Assembly (NCBI GenBank): GCA_964502735.1
Contig: CAZCYD010000003.1
Location: 1-64,000 of the forward strand
Direction of reading: 5' to 3'
DNA length: 64,000 bases
Source: JACKAN01 sp964502735
GTDB lineage: Bacteria > Bdellovibrionota > Bdellovibrionia > Bdellovibrionales > UBA1609
The position numbers were made by a program, and so were the translations under genes. The notes beneath the pieces were generated by a model, which was given only the letters and a program-made list of their open reading frames with translations, did not search any database and was not told the DNA's origin. Numbering within the stretch: position 1 is the stretch's first letter; every line of letters begins with the position of its first letter. This document shows, piece after piece, positions 51,832 through 61,343 of this stretch.

Positions 51832-53591
51832 TGTGACACCCTAGAAGTATCTTTGAGTTTGCGAGAGTTTACTGACTTAGTCTTATGCCCTTTTGCCATT
51901 GTTTGGTCCTTTTTTTTGTAGTTTAAAGCCGACTCAACAAAACTTGTAAAAAGCGGATGAGGCTGAAGAGGTTTCGACTTAAATTCCGGGTGAAACTGAA
52001 CCCCCACAAACCAAGGGTGCTCTTGAATTTCTACAATCTCTACGAGATCTCGATCTCTACAAATACCTGAAAGGGTCATGCCATGTTTTTCAAAAAGCTG
52101 ACGGTATTTATTATTAAATTCATAGCGATGGCGGTGACGCTCAGAAATAACATCGCTTTTATAAATTTTTTGTACTCTACTGCCCTTCACGAGATGGCAA
52201 GGATAGGCCCCCAACCTCATTGTGCCACCCTTGTTTTTTAATAACTTTTGCTCCTCCATGAAATCAATAACAAAATTGCGAACACCCTTACCCGTTGGTG
52301 CAAATTCACGGCTTGTGGCATCTTTGATGCCACAAACATTTCTGGCAAACTCAATAGAGGCCAATTGCATTCCGTAGCATATGCCAAAAAAAGGCAGTTC
52401 ATTTTCTCTAGCGTAACGAATAGCTGCAATTTTCCCCTCAACGCCTCTTTCTCCAAATCCACCAGGCACCAATACCCCATCAATATTTTCAAGCGCTTGT
52501 TTTACATTTTTTTGGTTTAACTGCTCAGAATCTATATATACAATATTAACTTTAGATTTATTCGCTATACCTCCATGAGTTAAAGCTTCATTTAAAGACT
52601 TGTAACTTTCTTTGAGGTCTACATACTTTCCTACAAGGCCTATTATAACTTCATGTTTAGGCTCTTTTAGAGTTTCTACCATTTTTTTCCAGTTGATCAT
52701 TTTTGCTTCTTCTTTTGGTAAACCTAAACGATCTACAATTTTTTGATCAAAGTTTTCCTCATGAAGAACCAGCGGAACATCGTAAATTGTCATAGAATCA
52801 GTAGCCGCAATAACATACTCGGGACGAACACTGCAAAAAAGTCCAATTTTAGATTTTAACTCTCTATCTATGTTCTTTTCAGAACGACAAATAAGAAAGT
52901 CCGGCTGTATACCAACCTCTCTTAATTCTTTTACAGAGTGCTGAGTGGGCTTACTCTTAAGTTCGCCAGCCGCAGCTATATAGGGAACATAGGTAACATG
53001 CACAAAAACAGTGTTCTCAACACCCATGTCAACTCTCATTTGTCGTATGGCCTCAATAAAGGGAAGACCTTCAATATCTCCAATCGTTCCCCCAATCTCA
53101 ACAATAATAACTTCAGACCCCTGAGCTGCCTCATAAATACTGTTTTTAATCTCGTCAGTAATATGAGGAATGACTTGGACTGTTCCACCTAAATAATCTC
53201 CACGTCTTTCTTTAGAAATCACTCTCTCGTATATTTGCCCAGCCGTTATGCTGTTCGATCTATTTAAAGATACCGAGGTGAATCTTTCGTAATGACCAAG
53301 ATCAAGATCCGTTTCTGCACCATCTTCAGTGACATAAACCTCTCCATGCTGAAGGGGGGACATCGTACCGGGGTCCACATTTATATAAGGGTCACATTTC
53401 ATAAGACTGACTTTGATTCCCCTAGACTCCAGCAGAGTTGCCAAACTTGCCGCGCTCAACCCCTTTCCTATAGATGAGACCACGCCCCCAGTTACAAATA
53501 TAAATTTCTGCACCAAGGGCTTATGAGTTGTCCTCGCTGTCCTAGTCATCTTTGCTGTTTTTCTTCTGGCCATGTTCTTTTTACTTCTCAT
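51828..53591 (-). CDS. pyrG: CTP synthase
   Basis: Converts UTP to CTP with glutamine. The synthase domain begins FIFVTGGVVSSIGKGLSAAS with the P-loop and has IGGTIGDIEGLPFIEAIRQM. The class I amidotransferase domain has the nucleophile in FFGICYGMQLASIEFARNVC and the HPEF triad part in GVQFHPEFKSKP. Two extensions are unusual. There is a basic N-terminus of ~28 residues (MRSKKNMARRKTAKMTRTAR) before the family start, and a ~23-residue Lys/Ser-rich tail (TMAKGHKTKSVNSRKL). Family length is ~545; this is 587. Start may be at 53591 or at ATG 53573; neither has a strong ribosome binding site. Confidence 0.96.
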   Translation of the reverse strand: MRSKKNMARRKTAKMTRTARTTHKPLVQKFIFVTGGVVSSIGKGLSAASLATLLESRGIKVSLMKCDPYINVDPGTMSPLQHGEVYVTEDGAETDLDLGHYERFTSVSLNRSNSITAGQIYERVISKERRGDYLGGTVQVIPHITDEIKNSIYEAAQGSEVIIVEIGGTIGDIEGLPFIEAIRQMRVDMGVENTVFVHVTYVPYIAAAGELKSKPTQHSVKELREVGIQPDFLICRSEKNIDRELKSKIGLFCSVRPEYVIAATDSMTIYDVPLVLHEENFDQKIVDRLGLPKEEAKMINWKKMVETLKEPKHEVIIGLVGKYVDLKESYKSLNEALTHGGIANKSKVNIVYIDSEQLNQKNVKQALENIDGVLVPGGFGERGVEGKIAAIRYARENELPFFGICYGMQLASIEFARNVCGIKDATSREFAPTGKGVRNFVIDFMEEQKLLKNKGGTMRLGAYPCHLVKGSRVQKIYKSDVISERHRHRYEFNNKYRQLFEKHGMTLSGICRDRDLVEIVEIQEHPWFVGVQFHPEFKSKPLQPHPLFTSFVESALNYKKKDQTMAKGHKTKSVNSRKLKDTSRVSQ

Positions 53592-53714
53592 TCTTTTTCC
53601 GTTTTTCTGCTTATATTTATCTAAATTACAACTATCTTTTGTCTGCTCTGTAACAATACCTCTACTTTATTCTTATCTTTATTCCATTTATCGCAGATTT
53701 TTTATCGCTCATTT

Positions 53715-54467
53715 TTATGTTTTGCCCGTCTTTTTTTGCTCTCGAAGTATTATCCCTTCAACTTTATTCACATCACCAGGGGTGTCCACGCCCCAGGATT
53801 CATAGTTTGTCTCAACAACTTTGATTTTGGCTCCTAAATACAGAGCTCGCAACTGCTCTAACCCTTCGCAGTTCTCAATGACTGTTACGGGACAACTACA
53901 AAATCTCTCCAAAAAAGACTTTTTGTAAGCATAGACTCCCAAATGTTTTAAGGCTGCACGAGGAAAGGCTTCTAAACTCTCTCTGGTATAGGGAATTGGA
54001 CAACGGCTAAAATAAATAGCATAGTTTTGGCTATCCAACACAATTTTTGCTGTATTTGGGGATATTAAACTTTCTGTATCCAAGGGCCGTGCCAGTGTAG
54101 ACATTTCTAAATTATTTATTTCATAAAAAGGTTTTACCAGTTGATCTAAAATTTCACCTTGCACTAGAGGTTCATCCCCTTGAATATTAATAATTATATC
54201 TGCATCAATATTTTGAACGGCTGCCCAAACTCTATCACTACCACTAGGTAAACTTGAGTCGGTCATGACCGCCATAACTCCACACTGTTCGGCTAAGTTA
54301 GCAATCTCTACGCTGTCAGTTGCAACTAATAAGCTACCAATTTCACGACTGGTTTTTGCTCCTTCAATAACCCACTGAAGAAGGGGTTTATTTAGAATTT
54401 TGTGGAGGGGCTTTCCAGGAAATCTAGTCGATGCAAATCGAGCGGGTATTACACCAACAACTTTCAA
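53715..54467 (-). CDS. kdsB: 3-deoxy-manno-octulosonate cytidylyltransferase
   Basis: Activates KDO with CTP for lipid A core synthesis. The N-terminal sequence VVGVIPARFASTRFPGKPLHKI holds the nucleotide-binding loop. INIQGDEPLV and SLPSGSDRVWAAVQNI are family motifs, and ESWGVDTPGDVNKVEGII ends it. Length 250 is normal. It overlaps engB by four bases upstream and leaves 123 nt to pyrG, which provides its CTP. kdsA is not in the window. Confidence 0.96.
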   Translation of the reverse strand: MKVVGVIPARFASTRFPGKPLHKILNKPLLQWVIEGAKTSREIGSLLVATDSVEIANLAEQCGVMAVMTDSSLPSGSDRVWAAVQNIDADIIINIQGDEPLVQGEILDQLVKPFYEINNLEMSTLARPLDTESLISPNTAKIVLDSQNYAIYFSRCPIPYTRESLEAFPRAALKHLGVYAYKKSFLERFCSCPVTVIENCEGLEQLRALYLGAKIKVVETNYESWGVDTPGDVNKVEGIILREQKKTGKT

Positions 54468-55045
54468 TTTTCCTCCCTTATCCAGTCTTGATAGATATAC
54501 TCTAACATAGGTTGCAAACCCTTTCCAGTTGCTGCAGATAGACTAAACACCCTATTAACAAAATCTTTTGATGATATAACTCTCTCCGCCTTTACCCGCT
54601 CTCCCTGTTTAGCCTTGTCTACCTTATTCAAAACCACACAAACTTTGTGACCCAATGAGGCTGCCCACTCAACCAGATTAGCCTCCTCCTCGCTCCAGTC
54701 TCGTCGAATATCCATGATTAGGAGTAGACCCGTCAGATTTTTGCGATTAGCTAAATACCCTTCTATCATTTCCTTCCAGGTTTCCTTTTCCTTAGGGGAT
54801 CTCTTTGCATAACCATATCCGGGCATATCAACTAAATAGAAATCTTCGTTACATAGAAAAAAATTCAGAGTTACTGTCTTCCCAGGATTCTGACTCACCT
54901 TAGCAACTTCTCGTCCCGCCAATTTATTAATCAACGAGGACTTCCCGGCATTTGACCTTCCCACAATAGCCACCTCAGGTCGCCTATCCAATGGGTAGTC
55001 TTTCTTGTGAACAGCACTGGTAATAAATTTGACTCGCATCGACAT
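54464..55045 (-). CDS. engB: Ribosome biogenesis GTPase EngB/YsxC
   Basis: An essential GTPase for 50S assembly. G1 VAIVGRSNAGKSSLINKL, G3 FYLVDMPGYGYAKRSPKE, G4 VVLNKVDK and G5 LSAATGKG are present, with GKTVTLNFF as the switch region. Length 193 fits. ATG start at 55045. It heads a leftward run engB-kdsB, and 210 nt separate it from the divergent FHA activator gene. Confidence 0.97.
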   Translation of the reverse strand: MSMRVKFITSAVHKKDYPLDRRPEVAIVGRSNAGKSSLINKLAGREVAKVSQNPGKTVTLNFFLCNEDFYLVDMPGYGYAKRSPKEKETWKEMIEGYLANRKNLTGLLLIMDIRRDWSEEEANLVEWAASLGHKVCVVLNKVDKAKQGERVKAERVISSKDFVNRVFSLSAATGKGLQPMLEYIYQDWIREEN

Positions 55046-55255
55046 AACCCGTTGTTTTGTCCGAATTCTAAGACGAAATCAACTACTTTCGGACATTTTT
55101 CAAGAATTATTAGGTCTATTCAAAATTATAACATTCTGGTCTTGGTACTACTTTTGTTATGGCTCCTCATAGAAAGATAAAACTGCTGAGGGTGAGTACC
55201 ATTGCGCATGTAGTCCTCTCGCATCCTAGACAAAAAACAAACTGAGGAACTGAAT

Positions 55256-56536
55256 ATGTCAACAAAACAAATGATAAAATCTAATTCTAAAGCTCCATTT
55301 GAGCGTGGTTTTTTAACATGGCTAGGGCCTCATCAGTCAGAAATTCACGAAGTCGGAGAGTTCACAACAATAGGCCGAGATCCCAACTGTGATATTTATT
55401 TAGACAACCCATTTGTTTCAACACGGCATGCACGATTGAAAAAGAGGGATAATCGTTATCTTATTGAAGATATACGCAGTAAAAATGGAACCTACGTCAA
55501 TGGAACTCGAGTTGTCGAAGCTGAACTCAGAGACAAAGACCGGATTATTATTGGAGAAAAAGAGTTTCTCTTTAGCATTGAATTTGAAAATAAAAAAGAT
55601 CAGATAACTTTGTCTAGCAAAAACGAAAAATGGAATTCACAACTTGAAAGATTGCCCCGAATGGCAGAAAGCGACTTTCCAATAATGATTACAGGGCCTT
55701 CTGGTACGGGAAAGGAAATTTTGGCCCAACTTATCCATCGGTATTCACGTCGCAGCTATGGACCGTTCATCAGTGTAAACTGCTCAGCTCTGAGCGAGAA
55801 CTTAGTTGAAAGTGAACTTTTCGGGCATCTTAAGGGAAGCTTCACAGGGGCTGAGCTTAATCGCAAAGGGGCTTTTGAAAGCGCCAGGGGAGGAACCCTC
55901 TTTCTAGATGAAATTGGCGATCTCCCAATAAGTCTTCAGCCTAAACTACTTAGAGCCCTTGAAAACTCAGAGGTCAAACCTGTTGGCAGTGATGAGTCCC
56001 TCAAAACAGATGTTAGGATTATAGCAGCTACCCATAATACTCTTAAAGAAAAGGTCAGAAAGGGGCATTTTAGAGAAGACCTTTATTTTCGTTTAAATGT
56101 TTTGAACATTTCTCCTCCAGCTTTAAACAAGAGAATGGAAGATTTTGAGAGCCTACTGTACTATTTTGCCAAAGAGTATCGAGTCAGCTTTTCTCATCTT
56201 GCAATTCAGAAACTAAAACAACACTCATGGCCAGGCAATATCCGTGAACTTCGCAACCTTATAGCTAAAGCCTCAACAATTTTTTCAAGTCGATCTATAT
56301 CAGAAGAGAATATTGATGGTCTCATTGATAAAAACTATTTAAGTCCGGTTTCTATTGAAAGCTTTGTAAAGGACAATCTCACTCTCAAAGAAATTGAAAG
56401 AGAAGTTATATGCAAGTCACTTGCTAATCATGGTGGAAACCAACGTCGCGTTGCAGAGACCCTAGGTTTAGCTAAATCTACACTCAACGACAGAATTAAA
56501 CACCATAAAATCGATTTATTGGAGTTTAATAAATAG
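55256..56536 (+). CDS. Sigma-54 activator with N-terminal FHA domain
   Basis: An FHA domain (~25-105: FTTIGRDPNCDIYLDN, VSTRHARLKK, DIRSKNGTYVNGTRVV) replaces the response-regulator receiver. The AAA+ domain (~125-350) has Walker A ITGPSGTGKEILAQ, Walker B GGTLFLDEIGDLP and the sigma-54 contact loop as GSFTGA, in place of the usual GAFTGA. The C-terminus holds a Fis-type HTH (QRRVAETLGLAKSTLNDRIK). It is likely to be controlled by binding a phosphothreonine partner, hence a Ser/Thr kinase. Its sigma factor gene, rpoN, is in the window. Targets are not known. Confidence 0.93.
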   Translation: MSTKQMIKSNSKAPFERGFLTWLGPHQSEIHEVGEFTTIGRDPNCDIYLDNPFVSTRHARLKKRDNRYLIEDIRSKNGTYVNGTRVVEAELRDKDRIIIGEKEFLFSIEFENKKDQITLSSKNEKWNSQLERLPRMAESDFPIMITGPSGTGKEILAQLIHRYSRRSYGPFISVNCSALSENLVESELFGHLKGSFTGAELNRKGAFESARGGTLFLDEIGDLPISLQPKLLRALENSEVKPVGSDESLKTDVRIIAATHNTLKEKVRKGHFREDLYFRLNVLNISPPALNKRMEDFESLLYYFAKEYRVSFSHLAIQKLKQHSWPGNIRELRNLIAKASTIFSSRSISEENIDGLIDKNYLSPVSIESFVKDNLTLKEIEREVICKSLANHGGNQRRVAETLGLAKSTLNDRIKHHKIDLLEFNK

Positions 56537-56542
56537 AAATTA

Positions 56543-57523
56543 CTATTTTTTAGTTACAATTGTATTTATATAAACTTTGGTGACTCGCCCCTGATTCAAA
56601 ATGTTATTAACTTCTGACCTTACTAGTGCCTTGAGCTTCAATAACCCTGGCTTAGTTTGAATTTCATTGTAAGTAAATTCCTCTACAGCCCTCTGTGTGG
56701 CATCTAAGACGTGAGATTTTCTATCACTTATTTCCACAGCTGTGTCCTGAGAATCCAATTCTAAATAAAATTCTATAACCGTCATAGGGTTTTCAAACGG
56801 ATGACTTCTTTTCAAGTTCACAACCACTTTATCTAACAGCACAAAATACTCAGGTTGAGGAAATGCACGATACAAACTCATCCAACGACTACTATTTTCT
56901 ATAGACAGCTCAAAATTAGCTAACTCTGAAATTGACTTGTGTAGAGGTTTATAAATTTGTGGAATCCAATTTTTTTTAAAACTCAAATAAACTCCAAATA
57001 CAATTCCCAATGTAAACACCAACAAAACAATAATTCCAGTCTTATTTTTTACAGATAAGGAACTAATTGCCATCCACTGAGATTTAACTCCTTGAATAAA
57101 GAAGCTTCCACTTTTTTTCGCAACAGAAAAGAACAAAACTCCAAGTTTTGGGATCTCATATTTAATAAAATTAAAAATCTTGACTTTAAAATAAGAAATC
57201 TTAATTTGAAAGTCCCGATAGATATTTGATAAATTTTTTTTTATTCTGCTTATAGCTACTTTAAAGACATTAGAGTTTTTCGTCTCATCAGATGAATTAG
57301 TATCGATTAAGTCTGTTGGCAGCGATTTTTCATCTCCAAACTCAACAAAGTCCATGGGTTCAACATTGGCATCTTTCAGAGTTTGATCACTTGATATGGC
57401 AGACATTTCTTCAACAAACTGAGGATCTTCTTCTGCCAAAATTGAGTCTAGATCATCTAGAGAAATCACCCCGTCATCTACCTGAGCCTCTGTTTCATTC
57501 TCAATTTTATTCTCATCACTCAT
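56543..57523 (-). CDS. FliL-like membrane protein with long N-terminal extension
   Basis: The C-terminal ~130 residues match FliL, the flagellar motor/stator accessory: FVLLDKVVVNLKRSHPFENP, FYLELDSQDTAVEISDRKSH, LKALVRSEVNNILNQGRVTK and a VYINTIVTKK end. The membrane segment is at ~162-182. FliL is normally ~170 residues with a short N-terminus; here an acidic extension (1-80) and a Lys-rich amphipathic stretch (~90-160) precede it, so the cytoplasmic part is large. No other flagellar gene is near. The likely role is in stator function or a similar motor; this is inferred from the domain. Confidence 0.8.
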   Translation of the reverse strand: MSDENKIENETEAQVDDGVISLDDLDSILAEEDPQFVEEMSAISSDQTLKDANVEPMDFVEFGDEKSLPTDLIDTNSSDETKNSNVFKVAISRIKKNLSNIYRDFQIKISYFKVKIFNFIKYEIPKLGVLFFSVAKKSGSFFIQGVKSQWMAISSLSVKNKTGIIVLLVFTLGIVFGVYLSFKKNWIPQIYKPLHKSISELANFELSIENSSRWMSLYRAFPQPEYFVLLDKVVVNLKRSHPFENPMTVIEFYLELDSQDTAVEISDRKSHVLDATQRAVEEFTYNEIQTKPGLLKLKALVRSEVNNILNQGRVTKVYINTIVTKK

Positions 57524-57535
57524 ATCTAAATATCA

Positions 57536-57620
57536 TAAATGAACTGGACTTTAAAATCAGCGTCTTATTCCGAAACATATACAAAGGGAGACCTAATCTA
57601 TGAATTTTATGACTTTAGTC
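57536..57620 (+). repeat. Leader sequence shared with 6914-6998
   Basis: 85 nt covering the upstream region and first seven codons of the lipoprotein gene that starts at 57600. A diverged copy of the same length lies at 6914-6998. The shared part likely includes the promoter and translation start, and the common coding part is MTLVL. See the finding on this duplication. Confidence 0.7.
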
Positions 57621-58247
57621 TTAATGGCTATCAGTTTTACTGGATGTACTCATCTGGATAGACATGAAAACAGTGGATATAAATACACTGGAGAAACAGA
57701 TACAACACATTCTCAAGTTCAACAGTTTTATATAGATCAATCGACAAATGAAAAAAATATTGCCTATGCAGAACTTGGGCTAGATCCTTACCGTTCACTT
57801 TCCGAGGAAGATTCAAAAAGACTTAGACTTCGCCTCCAACTCAGAAGAATAGAGCAGCGTTTGATTACTGAAAGTGAAAGAAAACAGTACTACTTTTATA
57901 AACCTATGCTCAGAAGTGATGCCGAAAGAATCTTTTTCCTGAACCTAAACAATATGGCATTAAGAGAAAAATACGCAAAAGATAAAGATTTAATAAGTAA
58001 ATTTCACGATTTCGATGATGCCACTTTGCAGCTAATTGAAGAAAATGATATTGGAGTTGGAATGAACCAACAGGCCGTTAGAGAAAGCTGGGGAGATCCC
58101 GATAGCGTAGAAGTCGCTGGGAGTGAAATGTATGGAAACCAGGCCTGGAGATATACAAAAATGATTTCCTCTAATGAAGGATACAAAAAAGAAACCCGTA
58201 TCATATACTTCGAGTCAGGTAGAGTTGTCGGCTGGGAAAGTCTGTAA
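57600..58247 (+). CDS. Lipoprotein with SmpA/BamE-like C-terminal domain
   Basis: MNFMTLVLMAISFTGC is a short lipoprotein leader with an FTGC lipobox (Cys 16). The mature N-terminal part is charged and helical (YRSLSEEDSKRLRLRLQLRR). The C-terminal ~70 residues (GMNQQAVRESWGDPDSVEVA, NQAWRYTKMISSNEGYKKE, IIYFESGRVVGWE) follow the BamE/SmpA-like pattern, in which a first helix with a Gly-Met-x-x-x-x-V segment is followed by W-G-x-P. That domain usually stabilises outer-membrane assemblies, but this protein is longer than BamE and the role is unproved. GGGAG lies nine bases before the ATG. Confidence 0.75.
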   Translation: MNFMTLVLMAISFTGCTHLDRHENSGYKYTGETDTTHSQVQQFYIDQSTNEKNIAYAELGLDPYRSLSEEDSKRLRLRLQLRRIEQRLITESERKQYYFYKPMLRSDAERIFFLNLNNMALREKYAKDKDLISKFHDFDDATLQLIEENDIGVGMNQQAVRESWGDPDSVEVAGSEMYGNQAWRYTKMISSNEGYKKETRIIYFESGRVVGWESL

Positions 58248-58346
58248 AAATGAGTCGTACTCACTATGATTCTATCTGATGACCCCTGTTTTGACTGTCT
58301 AAAAAATTATCTGTCGAATTAAGTGGTAAATAATATAGACGAGTTT

Positions 58347-60893
58347 CTAGGCGTGTGCATCTTCCCAGTTTTTTCCCCAAGCAATATTAACTTTAAGGGG
58401 AACCTTCAGAGGAAATATCTTTTCCAAAACAAATTTTAATTCTTTTGCCTTTTCAGCAACTGCGGACTCTTCAACTTCAAAAAGAAGTTCATCATGAACT
58501 TGGATCAAAATTCTTGCATCTGTACTTTGATAAATTTCAATCATTGCTTTTTTCATAAGATCACTAGCCGTACCTTGTATTGGCGCATTGATAGCCGCTC
58601 GTTCGGCAAATTTTCTTAATCCACCATTCTTACTATTGATATCCTTTATAAATCTTTTACGACCAAATAATGTGGATACAAATCCATTTCTTTGCGCCGT
58701 AACTATAATACCTTCCATATAAGATTTTACATTTTTAAACTTAAGGAAATAATTATCAATTATTTCCTTAGCTTCACCTCTTGAAATATTAAGCGACTCC
58801 GATAAACCAAAAGCTCCCTGCCCATATGCGATTCCAAAATTTACAGCTTTAGCCTTTCTCCTAAGTTCAGAATCTACGAGTTCTAAATTCACATTAAATA
58901 TCTCAGAAGCTGTGGCCGCGTGAATATCAAGATCCTTTGAAAAAGCATTTATTAAATTTGGGTCCTCAGTGATGTGAGCTAATATTCTAAGTTCTATCTG
59001 TGAGTAGTCGATCGAAAGCAAGACTTTTCCCTCTGGTGCGGTAAAAGCTTTACGAACTCTCTTTCCTGCCTCGGTGCGTATCGGTATATTTTGCAGATTC
59101 GGATTTACACTACTAAGTCGCCCTGTTGTTGTTACTGCCTGCTTAAACGAAGAGTGTATTCTATTTGTTTCGGGATTTATTAGCTTTGGCAAAACATCAA
59201 TGTACGTAGAAATAAGTTTAGAGTATTCACGGTACTCTATAATCTTCTCACAAATAGGGTGGTGTGGAATTAATTTTTCTAAAACTTCAGCATCAGTAGA
59301 GTAACCAGTCTTTGTTTTTTTTACAACTGGGAGTTTTAGCTTTTCAAAAAGAATATTTCCCAATTGTTTAGGGCTTGAAATGTTAAATTTTTCTCCGGCC
59401 AACTCATGAATTTCATTTTCTAGATTCACTAAATCGGCATGTATCCTCTGACTTTGTCGATTCAGCTCCTCAACATCCACACAAATTCCTAGTTTTTCCA
59501 TTTCATAAAGTACAGGAACCAAAGGTAACTCAATTTTACCCAGCACATTTTTTTCATCAACTTCATTGAGCTTTTCTATAATCAACGGTTCTAGCTCTTT
59601 ATAACAGGCCACATACTCTCTTCCTGCTGGAAAGTCGGGAAATTTTTTTCCAGTAAACTGTTCATAAATTTGTGAAAAACTATTTATCGCGGTCGAAAAG
59701 CACACGTAAGCCGCCAGCATAAAATCCATTTTTGGGTTACTTACTTTTGTCAGCCGAAGTTCGTGCCAAATACTTTTTAAATCATAGCCGTTCCACAGTA
59801 GTTTTTTATCACTTAATGTTGGACCAAAACTTCCGTCGAACGGCAATGTCCAAATGAATTTATCAAAAAAAAGATAAATTCCCCTCTCTCCTTTTAGGGC
59901 AAGAACCTCAGAGTAAGGGGGCAGAACTTCCTTAAGCTCATCAACTGTGGGCACTTTTTCTTCCCATTGTTGAATATCCAACGTCTTCTGCCGATTATTG
60001 GGCACCTTATTATCTACTGATTCTAAAGTTTTCGTTGAGTTTGTCGCCCCTAACAAGCTCCTTTCAAAATTCTTAAAACTCAATTCCTCTAAAGTTTTGC
60101 CAAGCTTTTCTTTATTGATTTCTTTAGGTCGCAAAGACTCCGGAGTAATTTGAAAGTCCAAGTCGCTAACAATTGTAACAAGACTTCGAGATAAATACGC
60201 CTTATCCTTACTTTCCATCAATTTTGTCTTGATAGATTTTGAAGCTATCTTATCAAGATTTTCATAAATACCATCTAGCGTTTTATATTCGCTCAATAAT
60301 TTTTCAGCACCTTTAGGACCAATGCCCCTAACTCCTGGAATGTTATCGCTACTATCTCCAACTATGGCCAAATAATCTACCATTTGATGAGGCAGAACCC
60401 CCCACTTTTGCAAGACCCCTTCTTGATCATATTTTTTATCCTTCATAGTGTCGTACATAGAAACAAACGGCCCCACTAGCTGGGCAAAGTCTTTGTCGCC
60501 ACTAACAATAACAACTTCCCAATTGTGTTTTAAACCATAAGAAGTCAGGCTTCCAATAACATCATCGGCCTCAAAGCCCAACTGATCAAATCTAGGAATT
60601 CCTAACTCGTCAGTTAATGTTTTTAAGTAAGGAACTTGAAGAGCTAAGTCCTGAGGCATGTCTTCTCGGTTGGCTTTATAATCAGAATACATATCAAATC
60701 TAAAAGATTTTTCTTTTCTATCAAAACAAAATGCCAAATAGTCCGGCTTGATTTCACGCAGTAATTTTACGGTCATATTTAAAAAGCCATACAAAGCATT
60801 AGTGGGAAGACCCTCTTTGTTTGATAGAGGAGGAATCGCGTAATAGGCTCTAAAAAATAGGGAACTAACATCAACTAGATAAAGCTTTTTCAC
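58347..60893 (-). CDS. polA: DNA polymerase I
   Basis: Three regions are seen. The N-terminal 5' nuclease (YLVDVSSLFFRAYYAIPPLS, EADDVIGSLTSYG, VSGDKDFAQLV, GDSSDNIPGVRGIGPKGAEK) is intact. A 3'-5' exonuclease-like region covers ~310-480 without the DxE motif of active proofreading (the place of E. coli DTETDS reads LALKGERGI). The polymerase domain follows with GRLSSVNPNLQNIPIR, SIDYSQIELRILAHITEDP, RRKAKAVNFGIAYGQGAFG and VHDELLFEV. Length 848 suits a Taq-like, proofreading-deficient form. The ATG is 6 nt after the HTH gene stop. Confidence 0.97.
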   Translation of the reverse strand: MKKLYLVDVSSLFFRAYYAIPPLSNKEGLPTNALYGFLNMTVKLLREIKPDYLAFCFDRKEKSFRFDMYSDYKANREDMPQDLALQVPYLKTLTDELGIPRFDQLGFEADDVIGSLTSYGLKHNWEVVIVSGDKDFAQLVGPFVSMYDTMKDKKYDQEGVLQKWGVLPHQMVDYLAIVGDSSDNIPGVRGIGPKGAEKLLSEYKTLDGIYENLDKIASKSIKTKLMESKDKAYLSRSLVTIVSDLDFQITPESLRPKEINKEKLGKTLEELSFKNFERSLLGATNSTKTLESVDNKVPNNRQKTLDIQQWEEKVPTVDELKEVLPPYSEVLALKGERGIYLFFDKFIWTLPFDGSFGPTLSDKKLLWNGYDLKSIWHELRLTKVSNPKMDFMLAAYVCFSTAINSFSQIYEQFTGKKFPDFPAGREYVACYKELEPLIIEKLNEVDEKNVLGKIELPLVPVLYEMEKLGICVDVEELNRQSQRIHADLVNLENEIHELAGEKFNISSPKQLGNILFEKLKLPVVKKTKTGYSTDAEVLEKLIPHHPICEKIIEYREYSKLISTYIDVLPKLINPETNRIHSSFKQAVTTTGRLSSVNPNLQNIPIRTEAGKRVRKAFTAPEGKVLLSIDYSQIELRILAHITEDPNLINAFSKDLDIHAATASEIFNVNLELVDSELRRKAKAVNFGIAYGQGAFGLSESLNISRGEAKEIIDNYFLKFKNVKSYMEGIIVTAQRNGFVSTLFGRKRFIKDINSKNGGLRKFAERAAINAPIQGTASDLMKKAMIEIYQSTDARILIQVHDELLFEVEESAVAEKAKELKFVLEKIFPLKVPLKVNIAWGKNWEDAHA

Positions 60894-60899
60894 TTTCGT

Positions 60900-61184
60900 C
60901 TACTTTTCTATCTTCTCAAGATCTGACGGAGAAACTTGATCCAAGCCTTGATCCTTCATGAGGATCTCAAGTCGAGCTCTTTCTGCAATTTCATGTGAAC
61001 AATCCATGCTCAGCTCTTCTATTTCGGTTAGTTTATTGACGGCCTCCCAATCTGGAACCGACCTTTCTAGCTCCCATTCCAATACCAGTTTGTGACTACA
61101 GCCAATTCTCCTAGCCAAGTCATCTGGGCTCCAACTCATCTTTCTTCTCAAATTCCGAATTTTAGTTCCGTTCCAGCTCATCAT
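60900..61184 (-). CDS. Small HTH (XRE-like) protein
   Basis: A 94-residue protein. The HTH is WSPDDLARRIGCSHKLVLEW at ~18-37, in the usual XRE arrangement. The rest is helical and acidic with no second domain. AAGGAG lies four to five bases before the ATG. It directly precedes polA in the same direction, so is cotranscribed. It may be a DNA-binding regulator; no operator is evident. Confidence 0.75.
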   Translation of the reverse strand: MMSWNGTKIRNLRRKMSWSPDDLARRIGCSHKLVLEWELERSVPDWEAVNKLTEIEELSMDCSHEIAERARLEILMKDQGLDQVSPSDLEKIEK

Positions 61185-61343
61185 AAAGCTCCTTCAGAAA
61201 ACTAGAGGATTCACCCCTACTGTTTTCTTTATGAGCTATTTTTCTTCTATGAGCAAGAGTCTTATCTCTACAATACTAAGACCCAAAACTATGACTCATA
61301 TAAAGCCATACGTGCCTTTTTGCGTCATGTTTTTATTCAAATT

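Noticed and set aside
55142..55158. Sigma-54 promoter-like TTGGTAC-N5-TTGTT upstream of the FHA activator
   Set aside because: The -12 element is GT where GC is almost invariant and the -24 box lacks its C; too weak to call.
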